Shown here: positions 11,688 through 23,953 of the stretch, in pieces
How positions within the stretch are numbered: position 1 is the first letter of the stretch
Layout: each line of letters begins with the position of its first letter
NCBI GenBank assembly: GCA_950295325.1
Contig: OX485807.1
Coordinates: 25,269,666-25,333,665 of the forward strand
Direction: 5' to 3'
Source of the DNA: Polytrichum commune
Taxonomy: Eukaryota > Streptophyta > Polytrichopsida > Polytrichales > Polytrichaceae
Length of the DNA stretch: 64,000 nt
Program-made: the position numbers and the translations under genes
Notes under the pieces: generated by a model
Databases searched by the model: none
What the model was told of the DNA's origin: nothing
Seen by the model: the letters and a program-made list of their open reading frames with translations, nothing else

Positions 11688-12510
11688 TCTGCTTATTCGG
11701 TTGATAGGTATTTTAATGATGGCATATACAAATGTGAATGAATACAGAAGCTATCAAATGTTGCCTCTCTCTCGCTATCTATCTGCAAATTCTCAAGAGC
11801 AACAGCAAAAGGGAAAGTCGTACATATGTTCATCATTCCAATTTAAGTGCTCTTTCGCATGATACAAAATCACATAAGACAGTCGATAGTGACCGATGTA
11901 CGCTTGAGCGTTGACAGAGCTCATCAAAGCGACATCCCGAAGGTGTATCTCGTGTAGCTCTGCCCCGGCTACAATGTTACGAGTTCAGACACGCACTGAA
12001 GGGTAGACAGGACTTGGATTCTGCTCGACTTAATTAAGATAATACAGAGTAAGTTGCTTTGGCCACGACATACAATAAGAAGGTTAAAGTTGCTGCTTGT
12101 TCGATTCAAAGCTCGAAAGATCCACCTGATGGAGGAATAGCACCTCAGCTCCTCTACTTCCCCAGTTGTTAGTAGGTTCCTCTCAAACGATTCCTGCAAG
12201 TAATGACATAACCAGTGAAACAAACTGAGCATGGTCCTTCTCAAGTGGAATTCTGAAGGTAACACCGCAGGTTTGATACATAGGAAAGACTTTTGATTTT
12301 GGTCCAAAAAAGGCTACAAGGCCTTACAGCTCGGCCAGCATGTTACAAATACAGCAATTAATTTCCTTCCTCACATTTGCAGTCGAAATTCTGTACGGAG
12401 CCATCACACTTGCAAAGCATCGGAAGAGCATACTTTCAGGCCATTGAAAGGATTGAGCCCATCATAGATCGCTTCTCTCTTTAGCCTTACAATCAATAAT
12501 ACAGAAGGAG
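11688..12510. other. Probable 5' flank of the LEA gene, no gene seen
   Basis: This stretch lies upstream of the LEA-2 start codon and should contain its promoter and 5' UTR. I could not assign a TATA box or ABA-response element with confidence, and no open frame here looks coding. Confidence 0.4.
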
Positions 12511-13190
12511 AGCTGTACTAGTCCATAATATAATCGAGCAGTACCATCAACTTCCAGACCATGATAGCATTCGAGGACAATTCAACTGTGTTCACTATAA
12601 CTTCTCGCATACGCCACAACTTAACTGTCCTATAAACATACAATGATCCAAGAGAAAACCACACTGGAAGACTTCCAGAACACAGTAGTTCATTGATACC
12701 AAGTCAATTTCAAACAGCAACTTATATTTAGAAAGAAGACAGCAAATTTTATTGCAAGAAGCAAAATCCAGTGTGATGGATTCAGGAGACGATCTCAGCT
12801 GATGCATATTACTTGAATTGGCAATTGTCAACGAGCGAAGCACAGCTCTACTAGTCGATAATATAATCGTGCCGTACTTCCTTTACCGGAACCACCAACT
12901 TCCAGACCATAATAGCACTCGAGGATACTTCAAATGTGTTTGCTCTACTTAACTTAGCATTCGCCACCACAACTTGATTATCCTACTGACATAAATAGTC
13001 CAAGAGAGAAGGCAAACTGAGGAGCTCTGCAAGGGAAAGTTCAATACCAAGTCAATTCCACAGCAACTTATATTTCAAAAGAAGACAGCCAAGTTCATTG
13101 CAAGAAGCACAAGCCAGTGTGCTTGATTCAGTAGAATATCTCAGGTAATGCGGATCACTTAAAATGACAAACCTCAACGATCAAATTTCA
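12511..13190. repeat. Diverged tandem duplication, about 333-bp unit
   Basis: The unit beginning AGCTGTACTAGTCCATAATA at 12511 recurs at 12844. Shared blocks are CAACTTCCAGACCAT, AGCAACTTATATTT, AGAAGACAGC and ATTGCAAGAAGCA, in the same order and spacing. The two copies have small indels. No frame is kept, so this is non-coding tandem duplication upstream of the LEA gene. Confidence 0.75.
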
Positions 13191-16100
13191 ATTCAAATCG
13201 GTCGACTTAGCACAGCGCTCACCGCTCGAACGCCAATCCGTCCCTCGACAAAACACCTCCGATCAAAGGAAGCTCCAATGCATGTACACAAGGTGGCTGT
13301 CTTGCGGGAGTGCAGATGCAAATGCTGATATACACAGATCGTGCACCATAGCTCATAGCTCGAGAGTGAGTTGCTTGCCGCCTAGATTCGAGGGCCTGCA
13401 AGACAGAGAAAACAAGCACATCTGCCTGAAATCTTAGCTGGAACAGTTCAATGTAGCCCTTATGCACATGGAGGTGGCAAAAATCTACCTGTCCTGGAAT
13501 TTGTGCCCACTGCGATCAACTCTGAAGTCTGAAAATCTTGGAAACACAGCTGAATCTTCAAGCCAAAGTGATCTGCCACCTGTGATTGCTCTGCTATTGT
13601 GTACGACAATGTCATACGGTTAATACCTAGTGTGGCCACTTCCAACCTTACAAACAATTTTGACCCATGGATAAGATCGAAAATTGTCTCAACCAGTTAG
13701 CAATTGCAAATCACAAAAATTGTCAGTTCAAGTCTCATAATTGGAGTTGAAACGCATGATCTACAAGAGGTCCAAGTGAGTATATATATGTATATATATA
13801 TAAGGTAGATGGGTCTTAACTTCTAATTTTCCACACCCAATTTTCTTCAAATTTGTTTAGAAAATGTGACTTCAATTTTAGTGACCATAGATGAAGATCT
13901 AAAGTTTTTTTTTTTTGACAAATCCGATTGTATAGACGTTTGCAAGTCAGAGGTGACTACTCACAATTCAAATTTTAAACGTTGAAGTTCTAGTATGTAG
14001 GAGATTAAAATATGAATGTCAATAGTGATCTTGAGGGGCAGCAGTTTAGAAATTAGTTTGGGGTTGGTTTTTTGATCGAACCTCCACTCAAATCATCTTC
14101 AAGTGACAAAATGTTGCCCTCATTCAAAAGAGGGGCAATATACCTACTCACAGCAGCTCACAAAACTTGAAACCGTTATATTGTGATTTTTGCAATTTGA
14201 GGCAGCGCTAGCACAATTGCGCACCTTCCACATGAATTTACACCCACCAACACATATCAAACTAAACATTTCCAATAATAGATGTTCAAGCCTTGTCAGA
14301 TAACATCCGCAAATACACATACCTGATTACAAAGAGTGACCACATAAGACCCCGGCACGGAACCTTATACACGATGGCCTTTCGTGAATGGTTTCCAGGT
14401 GGTGATTTCTGAATCCAACATGGCAAAGCTATGGTAGTTCCCCAAATTGAATGATTCAAGCTTGGGAAGCTTCGGCTTTCCCTTGATCTTACACGCTTAT
14501 TAAGTTGGTCTGTTGTTTTTGAGGATAGTATTTGTGTTGGTGGCCCAGGTCTTCACAGATTTCGAGGTGCAATCTGATGAACAAGTCATGGATCCTAAAT
14601 TGAGCATCAAACCATGCAGTGAAATTAATTGTACTTGCAATCTTTGTCAAAGTGAACAACACACTCCTATTATAAATCACAAGAATATAATCAAGTAATG
14701 GCCAAACTTTTATGAGGGGGAGATTCATACATGTGAGCATTCAATATTACCAACTTGAAATCATGGCTCTGTCAGTTTTGAGTGCATGTTGCTGTTGCCA
14801 CTCATAAATCCTTTTGCAGAAAATCAGGATTACCGGAGCAGTGTCTGGGGAGATTTTGGGGCATCAATGGTTGAGATCCTAGTGTTCCCAGGCCAACTGG
14901 TTCATTAGGGGAGGAATGGATTCAAAAGGTTGCTGCCCTTGTAATAACCAAAAAAAATAGATTCTTAATATCCCAAGTCGAGTGGTACAAGGGTGTGCCC
15001 ACGAGCTCACATGGCACATAAGGTGCCACATGGTTTTGGACCATGGGTCCCAGCCAATGGAGTCGTGCTCAACGTTGCCGTTATGGCTCCGGAAGTACAT
15101 AGTGGAGGTTGCAACAACATCACAAGTACTAGAGGATTACATCATGACAAGTCCGCACCCTAACGTGTCAATAGTTTAGTGGTTCCGGTTTCTAGTACCT
15201 TTGAGCCGAACCTCATTTTCATTTGAGTTTTAAAGACAAAATATTAGAGAAAATCCTTTTTGGGACCAAACTCGTGGGCACCTTTTGTGTTCATTCCTCC
15301 CCTAATGAAATATCCGAAATTTGAGTAAATTGTAGTATGGATGGATGTATGTTGTATTGTTGGCTATTGAATTATTAGCATCCTTAAACTTGTCTTATGC
15401 AACTTCGATGTCCACCAAACAAGCTCCTAAGGGAAAACAAATGTGCTTAACCAATGCATATGTCAGTGAACATGTGTGTAGGTGGGCATGACATCAAATA
15501 AAATATACCTATTTGTATCTTGGAAAACGAGGAGATTCAACATGAAGACAAGACAAAGTTTCCCCACAGTGATTAATTTGTGTCCAAGGGAAAGGGGAAA
15601 GGAAGGTCGTTGCATGCATTACTTAAGTAAATCAACATGCACCTCCTACTAGACCAACACGTACAACATGTGTTCCATGGGGTTCATCAACATGTGTGTC
15701 ACATTTTCTCAACCCCAATTGTGTGGCATAGATCTAGAGACAACGTTCACATCTACACCTAAGATAATCAAGTTTATATAACATAGATATCACTAGATTA
15801 CATATTTGCGTGGATAGTAAGGGTGGGGTTTACATTATAGTTTGGGCCCAAAAAACTTGAAGTCCAAAACATCCCTCAATGAACTTTACATAAGAACTCA
15901 AAATTGGGTACAAGCTTGAAGTGTGGTTTCACAAATCGGGTGGAGTATTTTTTGAGTTAGGACCGACAAGATTTGATGGGAAAGTGGTGCTAAATTAGCA
16001 CTACTTTATTTTCTCATACTTTGGACTTGCCACTTGAACCCTAGAGTCAATGTCTTGGGTCAAAGGAAATTACCCTTAACCTATTGGATTGTTCGATGAT

Positions 16101-17595
16101 GGGATTTCTTTGGTCTTGGACCCACCCTAAGTTAGGTGCTATGGAAGCAAGTCTAAGACAAATTGATCTGCACCTCCAAATTAGCCATCTCATCTTGTCC
16201 AGCCATAGCCAATGCAAATTTCTTTACTACCAAGCTATGGTCTATGGTCAAATTAGTCTATGGTCATCAAAGCTCTAATTGTGTAAAGCTCCCTAAATTA
16301 CATGTAGTGCCTTATCAAGATTTTTATTCTTGTCATGTCTTGCTTGTTGCAATTCACATGATCCAACATGACATGTTGCACAACCTCACTCAAGAAAATA
16401 ACAAATTTCCCTAAAATTGATACTAAGGTGATACAATGTTTTAGAAACATCTTTGCTCACACTCAATCCATTAGCTCGACCAGTGAAGCCATTTCTCACA
16501 TGCATAATCTCCAAGTTTGTCGCCAAGGTTCTCCTTAACATGGCCCTCAACCCTCCACACATAAACCAAGTTTGTGACAAGAAATTGCTGCCAATGCAAC
16601 TATAGTGGAGGTGCCTATTCCCAATCAAGACCAAATTGACAATCTACAGGGTATTGAAATTTCAACAAGGCTAGGACTGAATTTTGATCAGGTTGGACCC
16701 AATAGTGCCATGACACATGTCTTGGTTTTGAGTGTTAAAGTGAGGAGGAATGAGTGGTTAAAATGATGAGCAATTATGGCACACTCTAGATGTTGGTAAT
16801 ATGTTTAGACCAACTTTTGGATTAAAAATTTCCCCTAAATGTTAATTTAAGGAATAAAATTGTCAAAAAAATTGCAATCTTAGCGATTTCTATTGTCGTA
16901 CATGGGAAAAATATGCACTGCCTTATATTTCTCAAGATTTGGCACGTAATCTCTTAAGTGATTGATCATGGGCACCTCTACTCAGAGTGTGACACATGCA
17001 TCATAAATGTGATACATGTTTCATTAGGTATTACAAACTATTGTAGTAGAGGCACCTATTCCCAATTGGCAATCTATAGGGTACCAAAATTTCCATCAGG
17101 CTAGGGCTAAATTTCAATCATGCTAGTATTGAATTTTGATCAGGAGCTCATGTTGAATCTAAGTCTCCCCTCATAGTTTTTCGAGCATCCAATTGTTAAA
17201 TTTTGAGAGCCCATAGAACGAGAGTTAAATGTTGAGTAATGATATGCCTGCATAACACATAAATTTATAGCTTACACAAGAGGCACATGAACTTGGTCCG
17301 GGGATTATAAGAATTGAATTATAAAACGATAGTTAGGAGACACCAATTGTACAATCATTCCCTTGGTCACTAGCTTATATATATATACTTTCATCGTCAT
17401 AATTATCACTGATTTGTTGCACATCTTGAAGAGTTTGTCTGTATTGAGAAAGTGGAGGTATATAGGAGTTGTGCAACCTCGAGAGAACAACAAGGTGGAG
17501 AGAATAGCACGGAATGGGGATATAGTGCCATGGAACCAACAAAACCCCCCAATAAGCAAGGAAATTATGAGAATATGGCACCGAGAGAAACCTTA
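13191..17595. other. Gene-free intergenic DNA
   Basis: No protein-coding frame that I can support. It contains a SINE-like fragment (13692-13750), a short AT-dinucleotide stretch near 13785-13802 and scattered ORFs under 90 codons without recognisable domains. Confidence 0.45.
13692..13750 (+). repeat. SINE-like fragment, copy 1
   Basis: This block matches 41601-41655: both contain ATTGC(A/G)AATCACAAA followed by ATTGTCAGTTCAAGT. The AGTTCAAGT core resembles a Pol III B box, and the upstream part of the second copy resembles an A box. A tRNA-related origin is inference; the spacing between boxes is shorter than in a tRNA. Confidence 0.35.
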
Positions 17596-17640
17596 ACATG
17601 CCCGTGTATTGACCTAAGTATTATATCATGGTACCTGGCT

Positions 17641-17879
17641 GGGGATTCGTGGCACTCACTTAAAATCATCCATCCAAGATATCGTGGATGAAGTGGCTCC
17701 AATAAAAAAAGCCCCCCTATAGGGTTGAGGGCCGATTCATTCGAATGTGACATCACTAGACTAATTCGGGGCCTTTGACTCTATTTCCGGAATCAAATTG
17801 CCCAAAAATAGCCATTTAGATGATTCTTGTGTTTTTTTTCATCCGCACGGATGATTTTAAGTGAGTGCCACGAATCCCC
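17641..17879. mobile_element. 239-bp element with perfect 31-bp TIRs
   Basis: Positions 17641-17671 (beginning GGGGATTCGTGGCACTCAC) and 17849-17879 are exact inverted complements over 31 bp. The interior has no coding capacity, so this is a non-autonomous TIR element. Perfect TIR identity suggests recent activity or gene conversion. The flanks on both sides are units of a 37-bp minisatellite, which suggests insertion into that array. The superfamily is not settled. Confidence 0.75.
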
Positions 17880-17882
17880 GGC

Positions 17883-18017
17883 CATGGAACCTGCCAGTGT
17901 ACCAACCCGGGTATTAGACCATGGATACTACCAGTGTACCAACCCAGGTATTACATCATGGAACATGCCAGTGTATCAACCAGGGTATTGCACCATTGAA
18001 CTTGCTCGTGTAGCTCC
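17883..18017. repeat. 37-bp minisatellite, about 3.6 units
   Basis: CATGGAAC-type unit starts occur at 17883, 17920, 17957 and 17994, exactly 37 bases apart. Each is followed by CCAGTGTA(C/T)CAACC and GGTATTA or a close variant. A diverged unit of the same kind (GTGTATTGACC...ATCATGGTACC) lies left of the TIR element at about 17602-17638, so the element splits the array. Confidence 0.8.
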
Positions 18018-19117
18018 CGCTCTAGGTTATGGTGATTAAAATTTCATATTGATCGTTCATATCTTGTTATAATATGTGTTTCTGACATCCAATTATCATA
18101 GAACTCACCCTATCAATAGGTATGCAATATCCCTAAAATAGACTCAGATAGGGCTCAAATTAACGACCAAAGTCGGCCTATTTTGCACCTTCATTTACAA
18201 CTCTGCTCCATTCACAAATTCAATTATTTCATTCTCCACTTTGTTTCATTCCCATCCATTGTGACAATGTGACCTGCAGCACGCAGAAGGCTTCCGGAAA
18301 GATGGATGAACACATTCATCCTGAAAACATTACGAGTCACTCCCTATCCTTCTTCTTCTTGTCTCTAACAAGAACAAATGACAGAGGGCTGAGTCCGGCG
18401 CTTGAGCCAAAACAGCAGTTCAAATTGCTTTGGCTTAACATAACTCAACACCTGATTTCTACTCTGCGTGGCCACCAATCTGTTTGCTATCAGGGAAAGC
18501 TAGGAAGCATTTTCATATTACTATAAGTATGCCTATGAAAGGTCCACGAGCTTGAGTTTCCTGAAGTTTTCACGACAGCCGACGAGTGAGTTAACGGCCG
18601 TGACAAGAGAAATGTATGTACAATGCTCACGAGGAAGAATGTCTGGCCACATTTACCATTCCCACCTGTGGCGAGAATGAGTCTGTGAATTACTTCTGGT
18701 ACGGTTTTTGTCCGTGCATCAGGTATGTCAAGAATGTTCTTAGGTGCTAATCATACTTTATGAAGGATGTGCACAAAAACATGAATACAGAAGCCTGCAG
18801 TAACTTTGACATTCGGCGTGAGGGAGCTTTCTTTTGAGGTGTAATTTGTAATGATCCCCTGAAGGGATCATCTTTATTGCTATCAATGTGTGTTTTCTCA
18901 TCAAAATGATACATGTGGAAGCCGGAGAGTAGCATACTGCACTAGGTATGTACCTCTACTGTCTCTCACCTTTTGGTCTTATATACAACTTTGTTGTGCA
19001 AAAATTGGAGAGCTGCGTGTTCTTGGAATCTGAGTTATCATACATTTGGATAACAGAGGGATGCCTTTGCGAAAACCTCGTTCCTCATATATGGATGGAT
19101 ACATGTACACTTGAAAC
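18018..19117. other. Downstream flank of the PUB gene, no gene seen
   Basis: This stretch lies 3' of the minus-strand U-box gene and likely contains its 3' UTR. Short open frames on the plus strand (for example 18269-18526) show no recognisable domain. Confidence 0.4.
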
Positions 19118-21199
19118 CTACACGTTTGTAGTCTGTGGTCTAGCCCTTGCAGTAATGCCATGATCGACGCGATAAAAAAGCTTAAGAAGAGATCCTGCTT
19201 TACGTTTCGCTCGCAATGTACCCGCTGCGATCATGTGGTAAAGGCATGGTACGATGGTGCCCGCTAATTGCAACACACTCTGGAGGATCTTCTTATTTCC
19301 GCTCTTGCACAATTCTAGAAGCACAGAAGTAGCGACCTCTTTTCCCTTTGGTGAGCCGGATCGTAAGAAGGAAACTAGAATGGGAATGGCTGTCGTCTCC
19401 CCGATTGCCTCAGCACCTTCAGGGAACGAAGCAAGTAAACCCAGGACGGCCAAATAGTCATCGGCTATGGTGGATGTTTCGTCTTTTAAGAGAGAGACGA
19501 GCATAGGTACAGCGCCAGCTTCAATAATCTTGGTCTTGTTGCCATGGTAGACGGCCAAATTGAATAGAGCAGTTGCAGCATCCTTTTTCCCTCTTGGAGC
19601 ACTGCCTTCCTGCAGTAAAGTGACTAACGAAGGAATTGCATCAAGCTTGCTGCCTATTTGCACTTTCAGGTCATCCATGGTAGAAGAGAGAGAGAACAAA
19701 GTTGCCGCAGCATTTTCACGGGACTCCAATGTCTTGCCTGCCTTCAACACCTGGATGATGAGATCTAAGGCGCCGGATTCAATGATCAACTTCTTGTTAT
19801 CCTCAAATATTGAGAGATTCAATAGAGCGGTTACGGCATGTTCCTGCGTTTTTGGATCTGAAGAAGAAAGTAGGGGTACAAGCAGGGGAATGCCACCAGT
19901 TTCTCCGATACATTTCCTGCTTTCCACACCACACTTCGCAAGCAAACGAAGCTCATGAGCGACCTGTTTCTTCACTTCTGCACGGCCGGTTCTAAGCTTT
20001 CCAACCAAGAACGTCGCAGTGAGTTTAGATGCTTCGATGCCAGCTTGTAAGCTCGCAACATGATCGATGCCTGCACCTCTTTTGCCCCTGTTTGCAGCTC
20101 CCTCAAACGGCACGTTGTTGTCTTCACACCACTGAGAAATCAAGCTTCGTAGTGCATAGTTCGAAATCACGCAGTTGTGTTCAAGATCCTGGCCACTTTT
20201 TGGACAAGTAGAGTGACCTTCTTCTAGCCATCTCGTAATCGATTTCCGATCATAAGTTTGCCCCGTTGCAACGATCACCGGATCCCGCATAAGGTCAAGA
20301 GTGATTGGACACAGAAACTCGACTGGAGGACAAATCGATGCACCAGCATCCTCTCCACGTATCCCTCCCGTAGATGCTTCGCCGGAATCTTGACCTCCGA
20401 AGCTCTGTGACGTTTCGTCATCCTGTTCTGCAAAGTCCTCTGAGTAGAGCACACACTTTCCGTAGCGTACGAAACAAATCAAGCTACTAAGCGCAATATG
20501 CGTCTTTGTGTTGGTGTCATTTCGACCTGCTTCCGTGGTTATCTCCTCTAGCCGATGAATCTCTGTTTGACAGTCCCTAGCATTGAGTAGTTGTAGCAGC
20601 GTGAATGCGCGCTGCAGCAGGGCAGCATCGGGAATTTCCTTCAGCTCCACCTGCTTGAGCAGGTTGACAACGTCTTCTCGCAGCTGAAGCTCCGCGGGGT
20701 CCAAATTAAGGCGTGCTCGGAGGACTTGCATCCGCACGAGCGCGGTCTGCTCACGGATCTCATCTGACACATCTAACAGCTCCAATGGAATGGACTGGAG
20801 TGCACTTCCTAAGCTCTGCGTGAGTTCATGGAAATGCTGGCAGTAAGTTTCTTGCTCCACAAGGAGCCAGAAACAGCTGCTTTCTCTGCATTCATCAAGC
20901 AACATGCACACTCTCTGCATAATGCCGTGCAACTCTCGAAATGAACTGACAGCCGATGGTGGAAGAGGGAGGCGAGATTCCCTGATCTCCTCAAACAGTG
21001 GCAACAGGAGCTCGATCCTTCGAACGATATTGGACGCGTTGCGTTTCTGGCATACCTTCGGTTTACCACAAGCAGACACAACTCGTGTAAGACTAACCAG
21101 GGACTTCACAAGTGTCAAGGCTGTAGGCGTCGGAGGTGGTGGCAACGCCACCACCAGGCGCCTCTGTTTATTGATCTGCATAGGTGCCAGTTGCGCCAT
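19118..21199 (-). CDS. PUB17-like U-box/ARM-repeat E3 ubiquitin ligase
   Basis: Uninterrupted 693-codon frame. Residues about 20-245 form the plant UND (U-box N-terminal) region. The U-box lies at 291-365 (PPVEFLCPITLDLMRDPV, then TGQTYDR, RWLEEGHSTCP and LRSLISQW). ARM repeats run from about 390 to 675 (IPLLVPLLSSSDPKTQEHAV, then TALLNLSIFEDNKK and further repeats). Length, lack of introns and domain order match Arabidopsis PUB17/ACRE276 and its relatives. The U-box recruits E2 enzymes and the ARM repeats bind substrates; angiosperm relatives act in the cytosol and nucleus as positive regulators of immune cell death. The ATG at 21199-21197 is the first in frame and begins MAQLAPMQIN. All U-box core residues I can check are present, so the protein is probably functional. 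Orthology within the PUB16/17 group is inference. Confidence 0.95.
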   Translation of the reverse strand: MAQLAPMQINKQRRLVVALPPPPTPTALTLVKSLVSLTRVVSACGKPKVCQKRNASNIVRRIELLLPLFEEIRESRLPLPPSAVSSFRELHGIMQRVCMLLDECRESSCFWLLVEQETYCQHFHELTQSLGSALQSIPLELLDVSDEIREQTALVRMQVLRARLNLDPAELQLREDVVNLLKQVELKEIPDAALLQRAFTLLQLLNARDCQTEIHRLEEITTEAGRNDTNTKTHIALSSLICFVRYGKCVLYSEDFAEQDDETSQSFGGQDSGEASTGGIRGEDAGASICPPVEFLCPITLDLMRDPVIVATGQTYDRKSITRWLEEGHSTCPKSGQDLEHNCVISNYALRSLISQWCEDNNVPFEGAANRGKRGAGIDHVASLQAGIEASKLTATFLVGKLRTGRAEVKKQVAHELRLLAKCGVESRKCIGETGGIPLLVPLLSSSDPKTQEHAVTALLNLSIFEDNKKLIIESGALDLIIQVLKAGKTLESRENAAATLFSLSSTMDDLKVQIGSKLDAIPSLVTLLQEGSAPRGKKDAATALFNLAVYHGNKTKIIEAGAVPMLVSLLKDETSTIADDYLAVLGLLASFPEGAEAIGETTAIPILVSFLRSGSPKGKEVATSVLLELCKSGNKKILQSVLQLAGTIVPCLYHMIAAGTLRAKRKAGSLLKLFYRVDHGITARARPQTTNV

Positions 21200-21204
21200 G
21201 GATA

Positions 21205-21812
21205 GACCTCAAATTTTTCTGATCCTCAGGATCTTAAAACGGAGTACCTCCACACACACTCCTTGCTATGCTTCAAAGACTTTAACACTTCGTCGGGCCG
21301 TCGTCACTGATTATGAGGTAACTCGTCTCTTCGATTATCCTCTACGTTCTGAATAATTCGAAGGTCAATTCGATAGAAGAAAGTGTTCGAAGCAGATAGA
21401 GAGATGAGCTTGGACAGACACCCGATAGACCTCGGAATCTTCTGATCCTCAGAATTTGAAGTCCTGCTTGCTGTGCTATGCTTCAAAAACTCTTAACTCT
21501 TCGTCGAGCCGTCGTCACTGACTATGAGGCAACTCGCCTCTTCGTTTACTCTCTACGATGTGCAATTGGAAGGTGACTTGATAAAAGAAAATAATCGGAG
21601 CAGATAGTTAGACAAGCTTGGCTTGACCTCAGAATCTTCTGATCCTCAAGATCTCAAATCGAGCCAACTCCACAGAAGCCTCCTTCAAATACTCGAACTC
21701 CTTGTCGAGCCGTCGCCAATGATTATGAGGTAATTCGTCTCTTCGATTATCCTCTACGTTCCGTAATTCGAAGGTCACGAAACAGGCGATTTGGAGCAGA
21801 TAGTGTGACAAT
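21205..21812. repeat. Three tandem copies of a roughly 210-bp unit upstream of PUB
   Basis: Units start at 21205, 21428 and 21625 with GACCTC followed by TTCTGATCCTCA or a close variant. Each continues with CTTCAAA, TCGTCG(A/G)GCCGTCG, ATTATGAGGTAA and CTCTTCG, then CTCTACG, CGAAGGT and GGAGCAGATAG. The array abuts the PUB start codon (21199) on its 5' side, so it makes up the 5' UTR and/or core promoter of that gene. Confidence 0.8.
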
Positions 21813-22533
21813 GTTTTAAGGGATACCAGCAACACAAGTCCCGGGCCGTTCGTGTCTGCCAAGATTTCCTTTAGGTTTGCTTCCGTTCTTGTGTGCAAGC
21901 TTGACCCTCAGGTGAAGCGCTTTTGATGATGATGATGATGATAACGATGACGATAACGATGATGATAGTGGAGGGAGTAATAAGGCCCAAGGGTTCCTAT
22001 AATGTGGAGGACGCGCATCGAGGTGACGACTAGCCGGTGGCTGGTCATCTGTCCCATCTGCCGGCCCGCCGCGTTGAGGAAGAAGCCGGTGATCGGCTCG
22101 TATTCTCCGATGCCAGTCGCCCAAATTTATTATTGTCAAGGGACGTGTCCTGTCCACCGTAACTGCGACTTCGGTGGAAAGTTTTTCTAGAGTCTGCACT
22201 CCCTCTGCACTGGAAACCCTAACAGGTGAGCCTGGACCCCTCTGTAGTGTACTTGCCTTTAAGCTATACAATATTGCACAGTTGCAAACCAGTCGGGATG
22301 CCTTGCTCTTTGAGCTGGGGAAATACAGTCAACTATGTACTGTAGGCTTGCCTGTCATGGCTGTATTTTGTATTCGTCATCTCATTTATGGATATTTCAA
22401 CTTTTGTTACAGCCAGTCGAGTATATCATAATATATAGATTAGCAAACATCTGGGATTCTAAATGAATGTCTTGGGATAACCACAAAATGTTTTAGAAAA
22501 AAATTCTTATACCTCCTTTAGCTCGGTAAGGTT

Positions 22534-22555
22534 GGGGGGGGGGGGGGGGGGGGGG
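22534..22555 (+). repeat. Homopolymer run of 22 G
   Basis: Uninterrupted G tract, able in principle to form a G-quadruplex and prone to sequencing and assembly length error. Smaller C runs occur at 29827-29838 and 56517-56530. Confidence 0.9.
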
Positions 22556-22933
22556 TTGGTCTCAACGAGCAAGATGTTTAGTCCTTGCCACGAATTATTG
22601 GGTTTGTTGGTACTGTTCTGGTTTTATTTTTTCAAAGCATTCATAGGGAATTGCTACTTACATGAGAAGTGCCTTGAAGTGGTCGCATTCTAAACACTAT
22701 GGTTGAGATTAAAAAATTTCAACGTCATGTGATCTAATACAATGAAAAAAAAATCAAGATTTCGTTGCTAGTTAAATCAGTGGTTACGTAGCCCTCCCCC
22801 CATCTCTCCACCGCCTAATAGTGTTGAGCATTGACTTTTGTTTTGTCCAAAAACGAGTTGCATTCTTCATCCTTGCAAGACTATCATTAGTGTTCATTTT
22901 GAAGTTAGATATCCAAATTTGAATCACTACTGA

Positions 22934-22966
<33 letters not shown>
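22934..22966 (+). repeat. ATT microsatellite
   Basis: About eleven uninterrupted ATT units. Confidence 0.9.
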
Positions 22967-23953
22967 GATTTTGAGAGAGAAGGTCAAATAGCCAACACTA
23001 GGAATGAACTAGGTCATTGAAGGATGCCTCTATTTCATATGGGTTCATGCAAATATCCATAAATTAATTCAAAGAGGGATGAAATTGTGGGTTTTATCAA
23101 GTAAGATTCAAGCAAATATGGACGAAAGACTTGTTCAAAATAGTAATGCATATGAGATCATTTTTTGTAGAATTGAGACATGCACATTTGCAAAATAATT
23201 TTTTTGCTAGAAATGAGTAGAAGAATTTGTTGAAAATTCCAATGCTACATACTTTAAGAAGCAATATGATCAAATAATCCCTCCATATGTGTATTTTTCA
23301 TAAATAACATAGTTTGCATGCAACTAAAATGTGCTACAACAAGAGATGCAATATGGCATATATAATTAATTTATGTCATTTCCATTATAGGTGTTTCCAA
23401 TAGAAGCGTACACATATAATTTCATTATGTCCAAAATGCATAAGTCTATATTTACTACAACCATAGTTGATCCTTCTTTGATTATAAAAAATTATATTAA
23501 AAGCTCATTAGCTTGTTGTGTGTTAGAGCCTGATTTGAAAGTCACATGGAACATTTAGAACCTCCTTTTGGCATCTCAAAAACTTTGAGAATGCTTTCAG
23601 ATCTAAAATAGGGCATGCCACGGGACCCACAAACCTAAACCCCATATTGGCCTATGCAAGGCTAGCCCACCCATCCTAGTAACTCAAGACAAGCTAGAAA
23701 GCCAGTTTTTGATAACCCAACACTAGTCTTTAGGTATGATAATTCAAGCATTCAAAAAGGTTGGATATCTTTATGGGTAAGTTCTCAAATTTTAGTTTTA
23801 GCCAACTCAAAGGGAATTTGATGCCAAGACTTTACAAATAACTCCAATTCACCAAGAACATCAACATATTATCCAACATAGCACATACAAGGTGTATGCA
23901 AGTTGTAAAAGATGAACATTTGATTTTAAGTAAATTAGTAAAGCCTAGGCTTA

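Larger units (their letters stand above)
21813..23953. other. Intergenic DNA with simple repeats
   Basis: No supported gene. It contains a GAT/AAC-type microsatellite (about 21925-21968), a run of 22 G (22534-22555) and an ATT microsatellite (22934-22966). The segment at about 21900-22250 is GC-richer and may belong to the PUB promoter or to an unrecognised upstream transcript. Confidence 0.45.

Noticed and set aside
17883-18017. Possible CRISPR array (37-bp repeats)
   Set aside because: The repeats are contiguous and without unique spacers, and the context is plant nuclear DNA; this is a minisatellite.
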